Shown here piece by piece: positions 26,592-38,559 of a DNA stretch of 59,251 nt (position 1 is the stretch's first letter; each line of letters starts with the position of its first letter). The notes beneath the pieces were generated by a model. The model did not search any database, had not been told where the DNA came from, and saw nothing but the letters and a program-made list of their open reading frames with translations. The stretch is taken from contig JAAAUF010000065.1 in the NCBI GenBank assembly GCA_015499985.1, positions 17,231-76,481 of the forward strand, in the 5' to 3' direction. The stretch is from Haplosporangium gracile. Its lineage: Eukaryota > Mortierellomycota > Mortierellomycetes > Mortierellales > Mortierellaceae. Position numbers and translations under genes: made by a program.

Positions 26592-29500
26592 ATGGACCCA
26601 GCTACCCAGGACCAATGGACAAAAGCACTGAGCACACTGACTGCACGGAAATCCTCCAAGGCTGAAACACCATCAACGGAGCTGGCCCATGTAATGACGC
26701 AGGCTACTGTTTGATACTGTTTTGTTAGGTAGCACAGGGCAGGCGCACTCACTTCTTACACACGTGCTGAACGATACTCATACCTAGGCCACCGAGGTTG
26801 TCACAAAAGTCATGTATCCGTCTTTGGGTGCTGCTCCTAAAAGTAAGCTCCTAGTATGATCGCGGTTGGATGTCGCAGAACAATACTCTAAAAAAAAATA
26901 ACCCTTGCTGATACGCGTTCTTCCTTGTCCTACTTTATATGATAGACCTTCGTGTCAAAGGAAGTTTGAATGTCCTGCTGAGAAAGGGCCTCGGCAGATG
27001 GATAGGTGACTGGATGCTGGGTAAGTGCACCATGTTTGTGGAAGAGATTGCTGGATGCTACTTCCACAACCAGCTGACATTGAGGGTCTATCTCCTCTGC
27101 AAATAGACACGTACCGCAAGGCAGCTCTGGAAGACCTTGTGCCTCGCTTAGAAGAAATCGATTCGCAATACCAAGTAAGCACAAAAGAGTCACATTTTTT
27201 AGCAAAAGCTCAGTCTCACTCTCCCGTCCATTGTTCCTAACCTAAAAGGACACCACAAATATGCACGCAATTAGGAACATTTGGCATCAGGATTGGCGAA
27301 CGAAGAGTCCACTCAGTGGATCCTGCCAAAGTTCAGCCAGCTGATTGACGCGATCCATCGACGCCTTTTCGTCTCCAGACAGCTGACACTCATTTTTGAT
27401 ACCCAAGTACGGACAATGGATAATGACCCAACTCTACAGGTGTCATCGAGATTCATGGCTGACTTTTCTGCTGAACTAGCCATCCGACTCCCTCCATCAT
27501 TTGATCAAATTGCCCACCTTTATTTCAGGACCAACTTTCGACAGTTCGAGATACTTCAGTCACAGATGAGCTCGAGTGATGGCACTACAAGGTCGCTATG
27601 GGATGGAGCTGACGGCTCTGATATGATGGACACATCTGTGCCCAACGAACAGTACGGGTCGGATATGATGAAAACCTCTATTGTAGGACAACGACTCAGC
27701 AAAAAGCGGAGACATGTCATGCAGGACGGTCGATTTGCGATGGATTTGTTTGGCGACGACAAGAATGATGCCATCGTGGAGCAGTATTCACAAGAGGTCC
27801 TCGATCAACCCGGGATCCAAGAATCAGAAGAACTGGTCAGGAGAGTGGGACCTTATCTCGACCTCTGTCAGAAGCTGGAGGAGATTGGATTTGCTTCTCG
27901 AATGACCCATGTTGTCACAGGAATGTTGTACGAGGAGGTCTCAGGAAAGATCTTCAAGTCATTTAAAAAGAACTGGGCCGTTGCGACGCTTGCCCATGGC
28001 AAAAAATGGATGGAGGACATCATCCTCCGGTTCCTTCACTTTACGCTTCTCCCTAAGAAGGACCAAGGTAGTACGACGCACCTGAGCTGACATCGGCAAA
28101 GCTTAAATTGCTGGCTTTCTAACGCATGGCTTGATTGTACTTAAACTAGAGGATTTGACTGCAAGCAAGCGGTTTAAGATGTGGGCAAGTCGACTCGAGT
28201 TTTACTTCTTCAAGACTTTTGGCGATTTGCGGTATGTTTTCCTTTGCTATTACAGAATCAGAAAGAGCGATTTTGTTAGAGCGGACCAAATTAAAACTGA
28301 TGCGGAAATTAATCAGTATGTAATTCGTTTTAGTATCAGCGAGTTTTTTGACATTATTGTCGAGTGTCCAGAGTCAACGCCGGCTGTAAATGACTTGAAG
28401 ACCTGTGTAGAATGGACGGGACAGCGTGAACAGCTCCAAATCTCCATCCTTGCTGCGTAAGTTTATCTTGTGAGATTTGTGTTTCAAACTAGTGGCGTTG
28501 GTTTTCGGCGATTGTAAATATTAACTCGTTCTTGGTACTTTCTTGAACATCGTGTAGAATGGACAAGAGGCTGCTGCATCCTGGAGCGGAGACCAAAAAC
28601 ATCATTGAGTTTTACATCTACGCCATCAAGTATCTTCGGATCATGGACCCATTGGGTGTTATGTTGGATCGCACTGCTCGCCAGATCAACAAGTACCTCA
28701 GGTACGTCACCCAACTGGTATTGAACGAAGGTGAAACTATCATGCTTAAGCAGCACCAATATTAACAATTTTTTTTTGTCTAATCTGCTCAAACAGAACG
28801 AGAGATGATACCATGCGAGCCATCGTTTCTTGCATCGTTGACGATTCCAGCGACCTCCTGACCAATTCGAATGAGGGCATTCCGGGGGCTATTGAGGCTG
28901 ACAACGACGGATCGGATGACGAGAACTGGGCTCCAGAGCCAGTCCACGCAGGCCCAGGTACACGTTTGCTTGATTTGCATTCGTATATCTTCCAGAGTCA
29001 CCTAATTTACTGACACCACCCAGTGGACTATGTTCATGTCAATAGATCTGAGCTCGGCAAGAAGAAAGATGGCGGATATCATCAGTGTGCTTGCGAGCAT
29101 CTACGACACGAACGACAGATTCATTGACGAGTTCCAAGCCATTCTCGCCGATCGGTTATTGCAAGCCACAGACTTTAATGTGGATCGCGAGGTATGACGA
29201 TGTGATACAGACCTAACTTTATTGAATGGAAGATCTCCGTCACATTCCCAGCCTGGGCTCTAATCTGCTCTTTTTGTCCCTCCTCGTATTGCTTAGATTC
29301 GCCAACTGGAGCTGCTGAAGCTGCGCTTCGGAGACACGGATCTGCATCATTGCGAGGTTATGTTGGCAGATATCGCGGAATCAAAGCGCGTCAATGCCAA
29401 CATCCAGTCTCTTCGTCCACAGGTAAGATTCGAATACCATACTGATATATTTGACATGAAGCAATTTTTTAGTAAATCATTATACTCACTACAAAGCTTT

Positions 29501-30167
29501 CTCACGTTGGCAAATGTTGATAATAGATGACTGTGAGCACAACCATCGCTTCAAGGTACTACTGGCCCGAGATTGAGGAGGAGGAGGAAGAGGTATTTGA
29601 GCTTCCAGCACCTCTCCAAGAGTAAGTTTACTGCAAAGCTTCACGTCCAGATAATCTGTTATCCATCATCCATTTCTTGTATATTGCCTCTAACGCATCA
29701 TTATCCTCCGTTCTTCCTCCAAAGGATGCTCGATTCTTACAACGCGGCATTTGAGGCCACCAAGCCTGCTCAGAAACTCAAAGTCTTTCCAGCTTTGGGC
29801 ATGGTAGATCTGGAGCTGGAGTTGAACGGTCGATCCATTTCGATGCAGGTGCAGCCCATCTACGCCACCATCATCTACCTCTTTGAAGATCAAGGTAAAA
29901 CTTACGCCACACAATGCAACATCTACTGGTTTTGCGTGCTGAACGGACGCGTTTTTTGATAAGTAACCGTTTATTTCGCTTCCTGCTATACTCTTGTTGG
30001 AGATAGACAGGTGGACATTGTCCGATATGGCGTCCAAGACGGGTGTCCGTGAAGAAACTCTGGAGTCCAAAATACAGTTTTGGATGCGTGAGGGCGTTCT
30101 ACGAGAGACCGATCGGCATCAATACGAGCTCAACGAACAAGGACATAGTTTGGAAGAAGCTCTATAA
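26592..30167 (+). CDS. APC2: Anaphase-promoting complex subunit 2 (cullin-like)
   Basis: Fourteen exons (26592-26690, 26788-26842, 26946-27020, 27107-27174, 27275-28067, 28150-28231, 28334-28456, 28558-28701, 28797-28957, 29046-29191, 29297-29422, 29527-29621, 29725-29894, 30007-30167) join in phase to 765 residues. The cullin-homology part is clear: ADIISVLASIYDTNDRF and RQLELLKLRFGDTDLHHCEV with ESKRVNANI. The C-terminal winged helix contains YATIIYLFEDQ, DRWTLSDMASKTG and FWMREGVLRET. Apc2 holds the RING subunit Apc11 and forms the catalytic core of the APC/C, which ubiquitinates securin and mitotic cyclins in the nucleus. For exon 10 the acceptor at 29045 keeps the frame into ADIISVL; the more obvious CAG at about 29024 does not. 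The first four small exons are the least certain. Confidence 0.92.
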
Positions 30168-31514
30168 TGAATGCACATATATATGCTGGCTACCAACTTT
30201 AATGTAAATTGCTTTGTTTTTCATGGAAACTATACCTTGGGGAAAAGGTAGAGAGGCTGCTGAAAGAGAGTCCAACACACGCCAATGTCGAAATCGGATG
30301 CTAAAGATTTAGTATTTCTGGGATACGATCATTGGATAAGATGTTCCGAGCGGGTCTTTGAGATTATTTTGGTAGTTATTGATGGATAACGATCGTTCAT
30401 TGCCTTTCAGAGGATCGCTTGTAGTTATGGGCTTCCTTGGTTCCTGTGTGATGTGAGTCTTCGACGGCCTTGGAAATAGGGTGCAAAAACCTTGACGAGA
30501 GAGAGAGAAGGAGAGGACAGTCTGCAACATCAGTAAATACGATCTTAAGTGTTGTTGCGATCTTTCTCCTGACCCACCCCATTATTTTTTTGGGAAGGTT
30601 GTCGTTGCTCGATGGTTTTATGATTGTTTTTGTTGTAGTTGGTGTCCAGCTGTTGCTGAGGCTGCTGATCTTGTTGCCGATACGTTTTTGCTTTCCCAGA
30701 ATTGGTCACTTTTTGACTCTTGCTTCCTGAGATCCAGATGAGAATCGAAATGTCCAGACAGAAATGTATGAGAGGGCACAAGTGATCAGATACGCGTGCA
30801 TGCCTTGATGCAACTAGGACGATAATTTTTTTTCCCCCTCTAGCTACAAATTAAAATCGATGCCTCCTGTTTTAAACCGATCTTTCATTCCAAATGGCTG
30901 GATTGATAAGATAATTCACCTTGTCGAGCCCGGCATCTCGTTGTCATTTCGCAACTCTTCAGCCGAGATGTCTGGCGCTTGACTATCGACATGATTATTC
31001 AATGACCCTTGAAAAAGAGGGTGATTCTTGTTGTTGTTGCGGCCGGTATGATATTTTTATTAGTGTACAGGAGGGATAGATATGGTTGATGTGGACCTAC
31101 TGGCTCTGCTGCTGCAATTGATAAATGGGTAATGCTTGCTGGTACTGGGACTGATGAAGACGTAGAGGTCTATGTTGTCAGTATTGCTGTAGCTGCTGTT
31201 GAGGACGATGCTTGATGTTAGTGAGGGCGAGCGATGCCACAAGAGGTCAGCAACTTTATTGACAATATGCTTGCTGGGACCCTTTCTATTGCTGTCGTCG
31301 TGGTTTCAGCTAGTATCTTATTTTTTGAGTGCACAACAGGGGGCACCTAGTTTCGAATAAAAAAAATGATGTTAAAAGATCCGTCTCTTTTGGTAAGAAA
31401 GTGAAGAAAGAGGAAAATTAGCAGAGAAGGATGCAAAAGCACGGACGCGCATTAGGACACGCTCAACAGCTGATGGAGATTACAGGTCTTTGAGTAACAA
31501 GTGAAAATATCCCC

Positions 31515-31524
31515 NNNNNNNNNN
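31515..31524. other. Assembly gap (10 N)
   Basis: Ten N residues in non-coding sequence, 12 nt before a C homopolymer. This is a placeholder for unknown sequence of undetermined size. Confidence 0.97.
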
Positions 31525-31536
31525 AACAACAAGGAA

Positions 31537-31549
31537 CCCCCCCCCCCCC
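31537..31549. repeat. Poly(C) tract, 13 nt
   Basis: Thirteen C residues in a row next to an assembly gap. Such runs are hard to sequence and probably explain the gap. Confidence 0.9.
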
Positions 31550-31923
31550 TCCCCTCCAATCTATGTCCTTTCACCTTCGCATTTTGTGCTTTGGAACAAG
31601 GTCCGAGAGTAACAATAGACAATAATAGCAGTTAGAGTATTGATCCGCCTCCTTTCCTCCGTACGACACTGTATATGGCGCATTTTTCTTTCTCAAATGT
31701 ATTGTGAACATGAGGTTGGAGTACATTGTTTTTAGTAGTTTTTATAAAGAAAAAGATGGGCGTGAAGGTGTGTTCGTCAAAGCAGGTTGTCGCGTGGACT
31801 GAGCAAAAAAGAAAAAAAAAAAGAGACATTAAAGGCAAATCATCGCCCAAGGGTCCATGCTGCAGTCGAGTTTTCTGGTGCTGATATGCGCGTGAGGGCA
31901 CGAGTGTACTGACTCACAGCGGC

Positions 31924-34133
31924 TTAAGCATCGACTTGCATGTAGTCGTTCATCTCGGCATCAAGCTGATCAGTAGTCTTCGTCTCACGTCTCTCGCCCT
32001 GGGAGCGGCCTCCGCGACCGCGACCGCGACCACCACGACCACCACGACTGGGACCCTGGGAGCGTTGCTGTCCCTGGTGCTGGTTGTAGCTGGCAGGAGC
32101 CCTAGAAAAAACAAGAAAATGAGTATAAAATGAATTGCTCGCGACATAACTTCCATATATGCTCGCAACGTCATGATACAAAAAAACTTCAAGTCAACGC
32201 ACCTTGGTGCACTTGTAGAAGGAAGGACAGCCTGGGCGGCAGCAGGTGCCAAGACAATCTCGATCTTCATAGGCTTGCCTATTGAATGCAATAAACGAGA
32301 CAAGTACCGTTAATACATGTGCCCATTCGCCACAACATAGTCCACGACAACAAACAGCATTGCATTCCGTAGAAAGAGTGTGCTGCCTACCATCAAGGGG
32401 GACGCCGTTAAACTTGCTGTAGGCAATGGCAGCATCACCGACGCGGGTAAAGTGGACGACGGCAGTTCCGGTCGACTTTCCGTTCTGATCGTACATAAGA
32501 GTGCACTTCTTCAAAGGCCCGACTCTGGTGGTGAAGACGAGCTAGTGATTCCGATTCCATTGCGGCGCGTCGTTGAAGAGAGTCGATAGTCATGTGAGGG
32601 AAGGTTGGAAAAGCACAGGAGGAAATAGGAGAAAGGCGGAAGAGTGGCGATTGCGACTGTTAGCGGTAGGATCCTTGTTTGCATCAGAAATCACTGGTAT
32701 GGGAGTATCCTATATCCTGTCCAGCCTAGTCGAAGCACCGAAATAGAGCAACAGAGATGGTAACCCTGAAAGTGAAATGTCAACGTCGCCATGCTTGACT
32801 CCATTGCGAGGGCACCTCCTGAAACAACAAGGAATGCTCGCCTCTCATCCGCGAGAGGCTAAGCGAACAGAAACCGAAGGAGAGTGACACAAAAGGCAAC
32901 CACCAAGCGCTGTCCTACACGGAATCGCGAAAAATAGACTCAATCGTCCGACACCGACCCTTGACAAATTCGAAAGAGGCAACGAAAGCCCACCGATGGT
33001 CTGACAAAGAGAGGTCTGGAAACTGACCCCTCCACCATTCCACCAGATAAGCCAAGGTCTCCAATTTCCTCCCAAGGCGTCGAGAAGTCGTCCCAGGCTA
33101 ATCACCAACGCCTCCCACTCATTGCGACCTTTTGTGGCCATCCCAACCTAGTCGTACTGCCCCCGCTTGGTCGAGTATCCTGGACATCCTGTGTGCAAAG
33201 TGGCCTTGCCCTGGCTCACTGTAATCGGTTAGAAAAGCCTTGATATGAATAGTAGGAAGACGACTCGCCAGCCTAGTCGATCCAAAATGACTACGCTCCC
33301 GAAAGGATGATGGCGTCCAAGCTTGTGGGTTAATGATGCGGGGAAAGCGCAGCGACTGGAGAGTACAAGTACAATCCTGAGAGGAGCGCAAAGGCTTTCT
33401 CTCATCACCTTGTGTATGAAACGTGCTGACTTGCAATCACTACCCGCTCAAATATTCGACTTCCTCTTTGTTCACTCTATCATGAGCTATTAAATGGGTT
33501 GTCGTTCCTGATAAGACTCGTCTTGGTGTCGGGCTGTCGAAATCCTGTCTCAGAGTAATACGGCATCTCTGTTGCTCAAAAAGGCATTTCTCGGCGAGTA
33601 CTCAGCACGGTGCGCCAAGAACCGCATTCGTCTCTCCCTCACCCATAGCTGGGTTTAGCGCAATGGTGTAGGGCCAACATAGACGCGAGTCGTCGATCAT
33701 CCGTTGACAAACAACATGTAGGGAGGCGAACGGGTGCATTCAGGCGGCGTTATAGCGGGCACTCGGCCGGAGGATATAGGTGGTGATGGGCTGGGAGCCC
33801 AGCTCGAGATAGATCTGAAAGACGTCTCCGTCAATTTACCTTCAGGTCTTCGGCTGAGACGCGGTGGTCGAGGTTCGAGACTTGCATCTTGGATCCATCA
33901 GGGATGCTCTGGCGAATGACGGACGTGTGGAGAGGTGCGACAGGGGCAGCACGGTACTGCTGAACGCCAGCCTGGTAAGGTCTGTTGTCACGACCCTGGC
34001 GGCCGTTGCGGGTGGGGCCGGAGGACCGGCCACCGCGAGGGCCACCGCGAGAGGATCTGTTATTGTTGCGGGCCTCGTTGGGCTTGCTGGTCTTGATGAT
34101 ATCCTCAAGGGACATGTCGAGGGCACTGGACAT
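31924..34133 (-). CDS. YRA1: mRNA export adaptor, Aly/REF (Yra1/Mlo3) family
   Basis: Four exons (34133-33840, 32541-32391, 32278-32203, 32101-31924) join in phase to 232 residues, like yeast Yra1 (226). The N-terminus carries the UAP56-binding box (ALDMSLEDIIKTSK) followed by an Arg/Gly-rich region (RGGPRGGRSSGPTRNGR). The central RRM begins KMQVSNLDHRVSAEDLK and continues, after the first intron, with VGPLKKCTLMYDQNGKSTG and AVVHFTRVGDAAIAYSKFNG. A second RGG region (RGGRGGRGRGRGGRSQG) precedes a C-terminal UAP56-binding box (TDQLDAEMNDYM). The protein couples transcription and splicing to export by recruiting Mex67. Intron 1 (33839-32542) is 1298 nt, far longer than the 60-150 nt usual here; the other introns are 112 and 101 nt. 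Confidence 0.94.
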
Positions 34134-34523
34134 GATGGATGTTGTTGTTGGGGAAGGTTGAGAAAAGGCTTGGTGGAGTTGTTGGCTAATTGGGTCTGTA
34201 ACAGAAAAAAGGCACCATTATTAGCAAACAAAAGTCTTGGCATTGAATTGTGTTTCGAAGCACTGGCTGATTACAAAAGACGGGATCATTCACAACTCCA
34301 AGAGGGCCGGTTTGTGTGGGCGTACCTTGCAAGGTCGTAAAGGCGCGATGGGGCGAGAACAAAGGAGGGAGTGTGGCGATTAAAACGAAGGATAGCGCTT
34401 CTTTTGTTCCTTTTGGAAAATTAAAATGCGCGCGCGAATGTTACGGTGACGTAGATATTTTGTTGAGCTCTGATTGGCTAAAAATGATTTCAATGCTGCT
34501 GAGCTTGATAAAGGCTTTTATTT
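34134..34523. other. Short intergenic region between KTI12 and YRA1-like gene
   Basis: This 390-nt stretch holds the KTI12 3' end and the promoter and leader of the Yra1-like gene, both on the minus strand. No distinct element was recognised. An alternating GCGCGC tract occurs at about 34430. Confidence 0.5.
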
Positions 34524-35690
34524 CTATGCATTCAGGTTTTGATTGAGATATTCTACGAAGCCTTCAGCTACTCTAGTCATATCCAGCAAGGTGTGCATCT
34601 TGTTGATCGACGTGAACTGTCGACGCAACCTCCTCAGCTCGCTTAAAGTAACCACCCGTGTCGGTGGAAGCTGCAACAGAATGGATGAAAGTGGTGCCTT
34701 GATCTGTTTGGTTGGATCGCCAGACTTTTGGGCGTCGAGGATAGCCTGAATCACATTCTGCGTCGTTTGGTCAAACTCGTACAAATAGTTGGTTTCCTTT
34801 ACGACTTTCTATGAATGCCATTGGACAAGGGATGTGTAAAATAAGTTAGTCCATGGCCATCATGCAAAATGAAACAATCCTGTCAAGTATTCAACAGAGC
34901 GAAGTGGGTTCCTTACCACGACGGTGGACATGTTTGGGGGCTTCGCCTTTTTAAGGATAACAGAGTCCCAGATCTCATCCTCGGGTAATTTGTCTTCAGG
35001 CACCATTACGAAAAGTGGAGAGTCCCATCGTGTCCGTGAGTCTGGCTCCTCGAATCTGACCACCAGTTCCTCGAATATTGTCTCTGGATATGCTCCTGAC
35101 TCTTTGTTCCATGCCCTTGCTCTGTCTGGAATACATGCGCAAAACACCTAATCGATGACATTCAGGTCGTTCATCATACAGCAAATGAAAAGGAAGAAGA
35201 TATGATAAGCAGAATGTTAGCAACCTGGCCAGTTATCCTTGCGTTTCACTAAATCCATAGCCTTTCTGCGAATTCAGTTGTGCGATCATTACGGTAACAA
35301 TCTGGTTTAAACCCTAGAATAGCTGCTTACCACGCAATGGGGCGTTCCAATGGCTCGCGCAACGCAGTAAAGTTGATACCGGAAGCCTTTGATATAGTTC
35401 AGACTGTCAACAATGACGATATCATCCTTGGAAAGAAGTCTCTCGACCGCTGACATAAGCGCGCCTCGAGCCTTCTTTTCGTCAGCGGCCGTGTTGTAGG
35501 AGACGTGCTTGTTGAGATTCAGCGACTCGTCGTTGACAATGTGAATCCGGTAGTCCTTGGTCTTTGGCGCAGCTGAATCATCCTGTGCCTGCGCCTGTGC
35601 TGCCAGTCGTGTTTCGAAGAATGTCTTGAGATCTTGTGCTCTGGTTGTTTTCCCGCTCGTGGGCAGTCCGCTGAGAATGATAAGTGGCAT
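34524..35690 (-). CDS. KTI12: Elongator-associated ATPase Kti12
   Basis: Three exons (35690-35331, 35147-34917, 34808-34524) join in phase 0 to 291 residues, about the usual family size. The start ATG opens directly into MPLIILSGLPTSGKTT, an N-terminal P-loop at residues 8-15 as in Kti12 and the related tRNA-Sec kinase. Further family features are IVIVDSLNYIKGFRYQLYC (Walker B region), WDSPLFVMVP, and the C-terminal tRNA-binding part with LYEFDQTTQNVI and SELRRLRRQFTSINKMH. Kti12 binds Elongator and is needed for the wobble-uridine modification of tRNAs. It follows the same strand as the Yra1-like gene and is divergent from the membrane protein gene at 36163. Confidence 0.94.
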
Positions 35691-36162
35691 TACTATTCTT
35701 CCGCCTGAATGATTGAATGAGGAGGAAGGATGAGTGGAGATTAACAATGGTCGTTGTTCAGAAAAAAAAAACGCCCCCAACTTTGTCACAAAAGCAGAGT
35801 TTGATCACGTGATACATGCGCACAGTAACGAGCGCGTTCGAGAGAAACACGATTGGATAGGATCACTCTTCTACTACTGCGAGAAGAACAAGCAGCAACA
35901 CTGTAATGAACCAGAACATCCACCCAAGTACTCACTGTCATAGCAGTAGCATTGTCAATAACCTGCCTGTAAAAGACGAGGGTGTGTGGTTGCGAATCGT
36001 CCACAAGGATTGCCTTTTCTCTCTCTTTTTTTGCCATCTCTTTAGTTGAATACCTACACTCTTCTCTTTTCACTCTTTTCCGTCTTCCCTCTACTTTCCC
36101 ACTTCATACTTCTTCCATTTCCCCATCATAATCGCCACATTCACACAAATACCCTCCACCTC
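35691..36162. promoter_or_regulatory. Divergent region between KTI12 and the membrane DPBB gene
   Basis: This 472-nt region separates two divergent start codons. The right side is strongly CT-rich (36050-36130), a typical fungal leader. An in-frame extension of the downstream gene without an ATG covers this CT-rich part but is low in complexity, so it is taken as leader. Confidence 0.5.
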
Positions 36163-38330
36163 ATGGACTCCCCAAGGCCACACAACGATAATGCTCGATC
36201 ACCCAAAAGCAGGAACGGCGACATAGTTTCCGGTTGCTGGCGACAGTTTTCGAGACCTGCCAACTATCCCGACGATGACAACGGGGGCACAGGCTGCAAA
36301 CTTGAGCCACTGAGACGACCCAGGATCCCTCGGAAATGCAACTCCACCTCTCCTGTCACCCTTAATTCACACTCACCTCTCATTCCGTCCAACAACTCGT
36401 TGACACTCAATTCGCCAGAACGCATCGTCATATCTTCTGACTATACCCCTCTTTCACCACAATCTCCTCCATGCTTCGCACCATCTATACAACAAAACTC
36501 CACAGAGTCGTCTTCAGTTGAATCTCTAACAACAGTGAAAGCAGACCTTTCCAACATGTCGCTCGCCGAACCCAACATATCCAATAATCAGGACAGCAGC
36601 TTACCAATCGACAGCAAAGAAAGCAATACTACATCGGACGGAAGTTCAGCCAGTATCAAGAACAATGTTTCAGCTAGCAGCAGCTTCAATCAGTCACCGA
36701 CACCAGGTCAACCCAGCGACAGTAAGGAGACAAGGAGTAGCGGCGACGGCTCAGGAACGGGTTCAGGGTCTGCAGGCACCCCGGCAAAGCCGAGACCATC
36801 ATTGCCGAGGATCATTATCCCCGATGGAACGTCAATCAACCTCTCTACGCCACCAACTACGCCTCGTCAGTCTCACAGAGCTCCATTGCCCGCCATCATG
36901 GCTCACTGGCCCTACACCCTCCAACAGATTAAGGAGAGACTGCGCTCACAGGGTCGATTACCATACCGCAGGAACCAGGTTGCACCACCTCAACAGGCAA
37001 CTGACCCAAGAAACAACACAACAAATCAGCAACAGAAGGAGACTCAACAATCGCCAAGGGCGACAGGACAAGCTGGTGTGCAAATTGAACTGACAGAGTT
37101 GAGTCCCATTGAGGATCAGGAGTCCATGCCAGAGGCCAATAGAGCCTCTGACGATCCATCCTCTCCAGATCGAACTCTTCACCTTCCGTACATGTCCGAG
37201 TTTGGCGTGATAGGGGTTCAAATGGGCGGCAGGAACGATTCGCTTTCGTCGAGTGAAAAGTTCATCTGGTGGGACTATGAGGAGACATCCGAGGGCGTAT
37301 TTTCGAGGGAGAGTTGGCGGAGAGCTCTTTGTTCGCGGCCTGGTCTTGTCAACTTATGCACGTACATCATCACCACCTCGCTTGGTCTGATTACCATCCT
37401 CGCGATTGCGCTGACTGCTTTGGGTAAAATCAAGAACGAACAACAAGTTTCCGACACCATTCCTGAGAGTCTTGCCGGTAACATCATGGATGCGCAGATC
37501 GTGGTCATCAAAGATTTTGATCGCTTTCTGCAGACAAGCCTAGCGCAAGTAAACTATGTGCAGCTGGAACAGCACTCGCAGCTAAAAACAAGCTCCAAGA
37601 TACCCATCTGGGCTCAGCCTATCCGACAAGGATGCTTGGACGAGAAGTGCAATATTGCAAATCTCGGCAAAGAATACTTTGCATTCATGGTGAGTTCATC
37701 GCCTCAACGATCGTTTTTCTGCGACTATCAGTAACGAGAAGGACGATAAGCATAACCATCATTTTCACGCTTGTATCTGCACACTAGCATCCAGAATCTT
37801 TTGAAATCGCATTGCCGCACAACTGGCCGTCACTTTGCAACAGCTGCATTGAGATCTCCAGGAACCAGTTTGTGTACAAGACCAAGGTCCGAATCCTCGG
37901 GGATCTCTCAACATGCTCCGTCAATGCGACTCAACCTAGTGGCTCTGCCGTTCCAATCCCAGACGTCTCTACCCCTGTCTCTACCACACAATCCATTCCC
38001 GCACCATTGCCAACAACCCATATTAACAAGACGCATCGACACAAGGCGCATCGACACAAGACGCATCGACACAAGCCCAAACGCATCGGCACACTTCCTA
38101 ATCTATATCCTTCGTCCCAGAAGAATCGTGGAAAGGCTCAAAAGAGACAAGAAACAAGTATTCTTCTTTCGTCTGACCACCTGGTTCAAAATTCAACGGT
38201 TGCAAGCCTTCCTTATCTTATTGTCGACCCCTCAACGTTTAACAATTTGACCATGTACGATACTCAGGCGGCACTACACGAAATGGATCTGCTTCAAGTC
38301 CAGTTCCGCTTTGTGGTGTGCGATAGCTGA
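36163..38330 (+). CDS. Single-pass membrane protein with a probable double-psi beta-barrel ectodomain
   Basis: Two exons (36163-37689, 37788-38330) give 689 residues. The first 390 are Ser/Pro/Asn/Thr-rich and disordered. One membrane segment lies at about 395-420 (LCTYIITTSLGLITILAIAL), with no signal peptide, suggesting an N-in/C-out protein. The C-terminal part has alternating blocks like those of the expansin/RlpA/barwin double-psi beta-barrel: EYFAFMHPESFEIA, then NSCIEIS, VRILGDLSTC, then LIVDPSTFNNL and LLQVQFRFVVCD. Between the two halves lies a low-complexity insert with four THRHK-type repeats (about 590-610). The DPBB assignment is inference from pattern, not from a close relative. 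Such domains bind or loosen cell-wall polysaccharides, so a wall-sensing or wall-modifying role is possible but unproven. Confidence 0.75.
38026..38090 (+). repeat. 15-nt in-frame minisatellite (THRHK units)
   Basis: A 15-nt unit (ACAAGACGCATCGAC) is repeated three times almost exactly, with a fourth degenerate copy. It lies inside the second exon of the membrane protein gene and encodes His/Lys/Arg-rich pentapeptides. Because the unit is a multiple of three, copy number changes keep the frame. Confidence 0.88.
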
Positions 38331-38559
38331 CGCCTAACAATAAAACTTGTATCCATGTCCCTACTTTTGGTTCCCGATTGCTGAAAAGTGGGCAAGGAGA
38401 CCCCGAGGAACTGACGCGACTTTTCAAATTTTTCTGACTCAATCACGTGAGACATACGCGCGACAACTAAAATGAAAAAAATGTAGAGAAGAACGAACAC
38501 ACATTTCTCATTCTTGACCATTCCCCTTTTCTTCAAAGACAGAACAACTACTCGTCAAC

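Larger units (their letters stand above)
30168..31923. other. Convergent intergenic region with an assembly gap
   Basis: About 1.75 kb between the 3' ends of APC2 and the Yra1-like gene. A few small open frames occur: a 40-codon plus-strand frame at 30860-30982, and a Gln/Asn-rich minus-strand stretch at about 30550-30740. Neither has a recognisable feature. The region includes a 10-N gap (31515-31524) and a run of 13 C just after it. Confidence 0.5.

Noticed and set aside
30310..30740. Possible two-exon minus-strand gene, Gln/Asn-rich with splice-like signals
   Set aside because: No single set of splice sites gives a convincing protein, and no conserved feature supports it.
30860..30982. 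40-codon plus-strand ORF after APC2
   Set aside because: It has reasonable composition but is too short to separate from chance, and no family was recognised.
33402..33409. Box C-like GTGATGAG in the Yra1 intron as an intronic snoRNA
   Set aside because: No matching box D (CTGA) or terminal stem at the right distance was found.
36046..36162. N-terminal extension of the membrane DPBB protein containing a hydrophobic Phe/Leu stretch
   Set aside because: It would need a TTG start and simply reads through the CT-rich leader. The ATG at 36163 is the first methionine of the frame.
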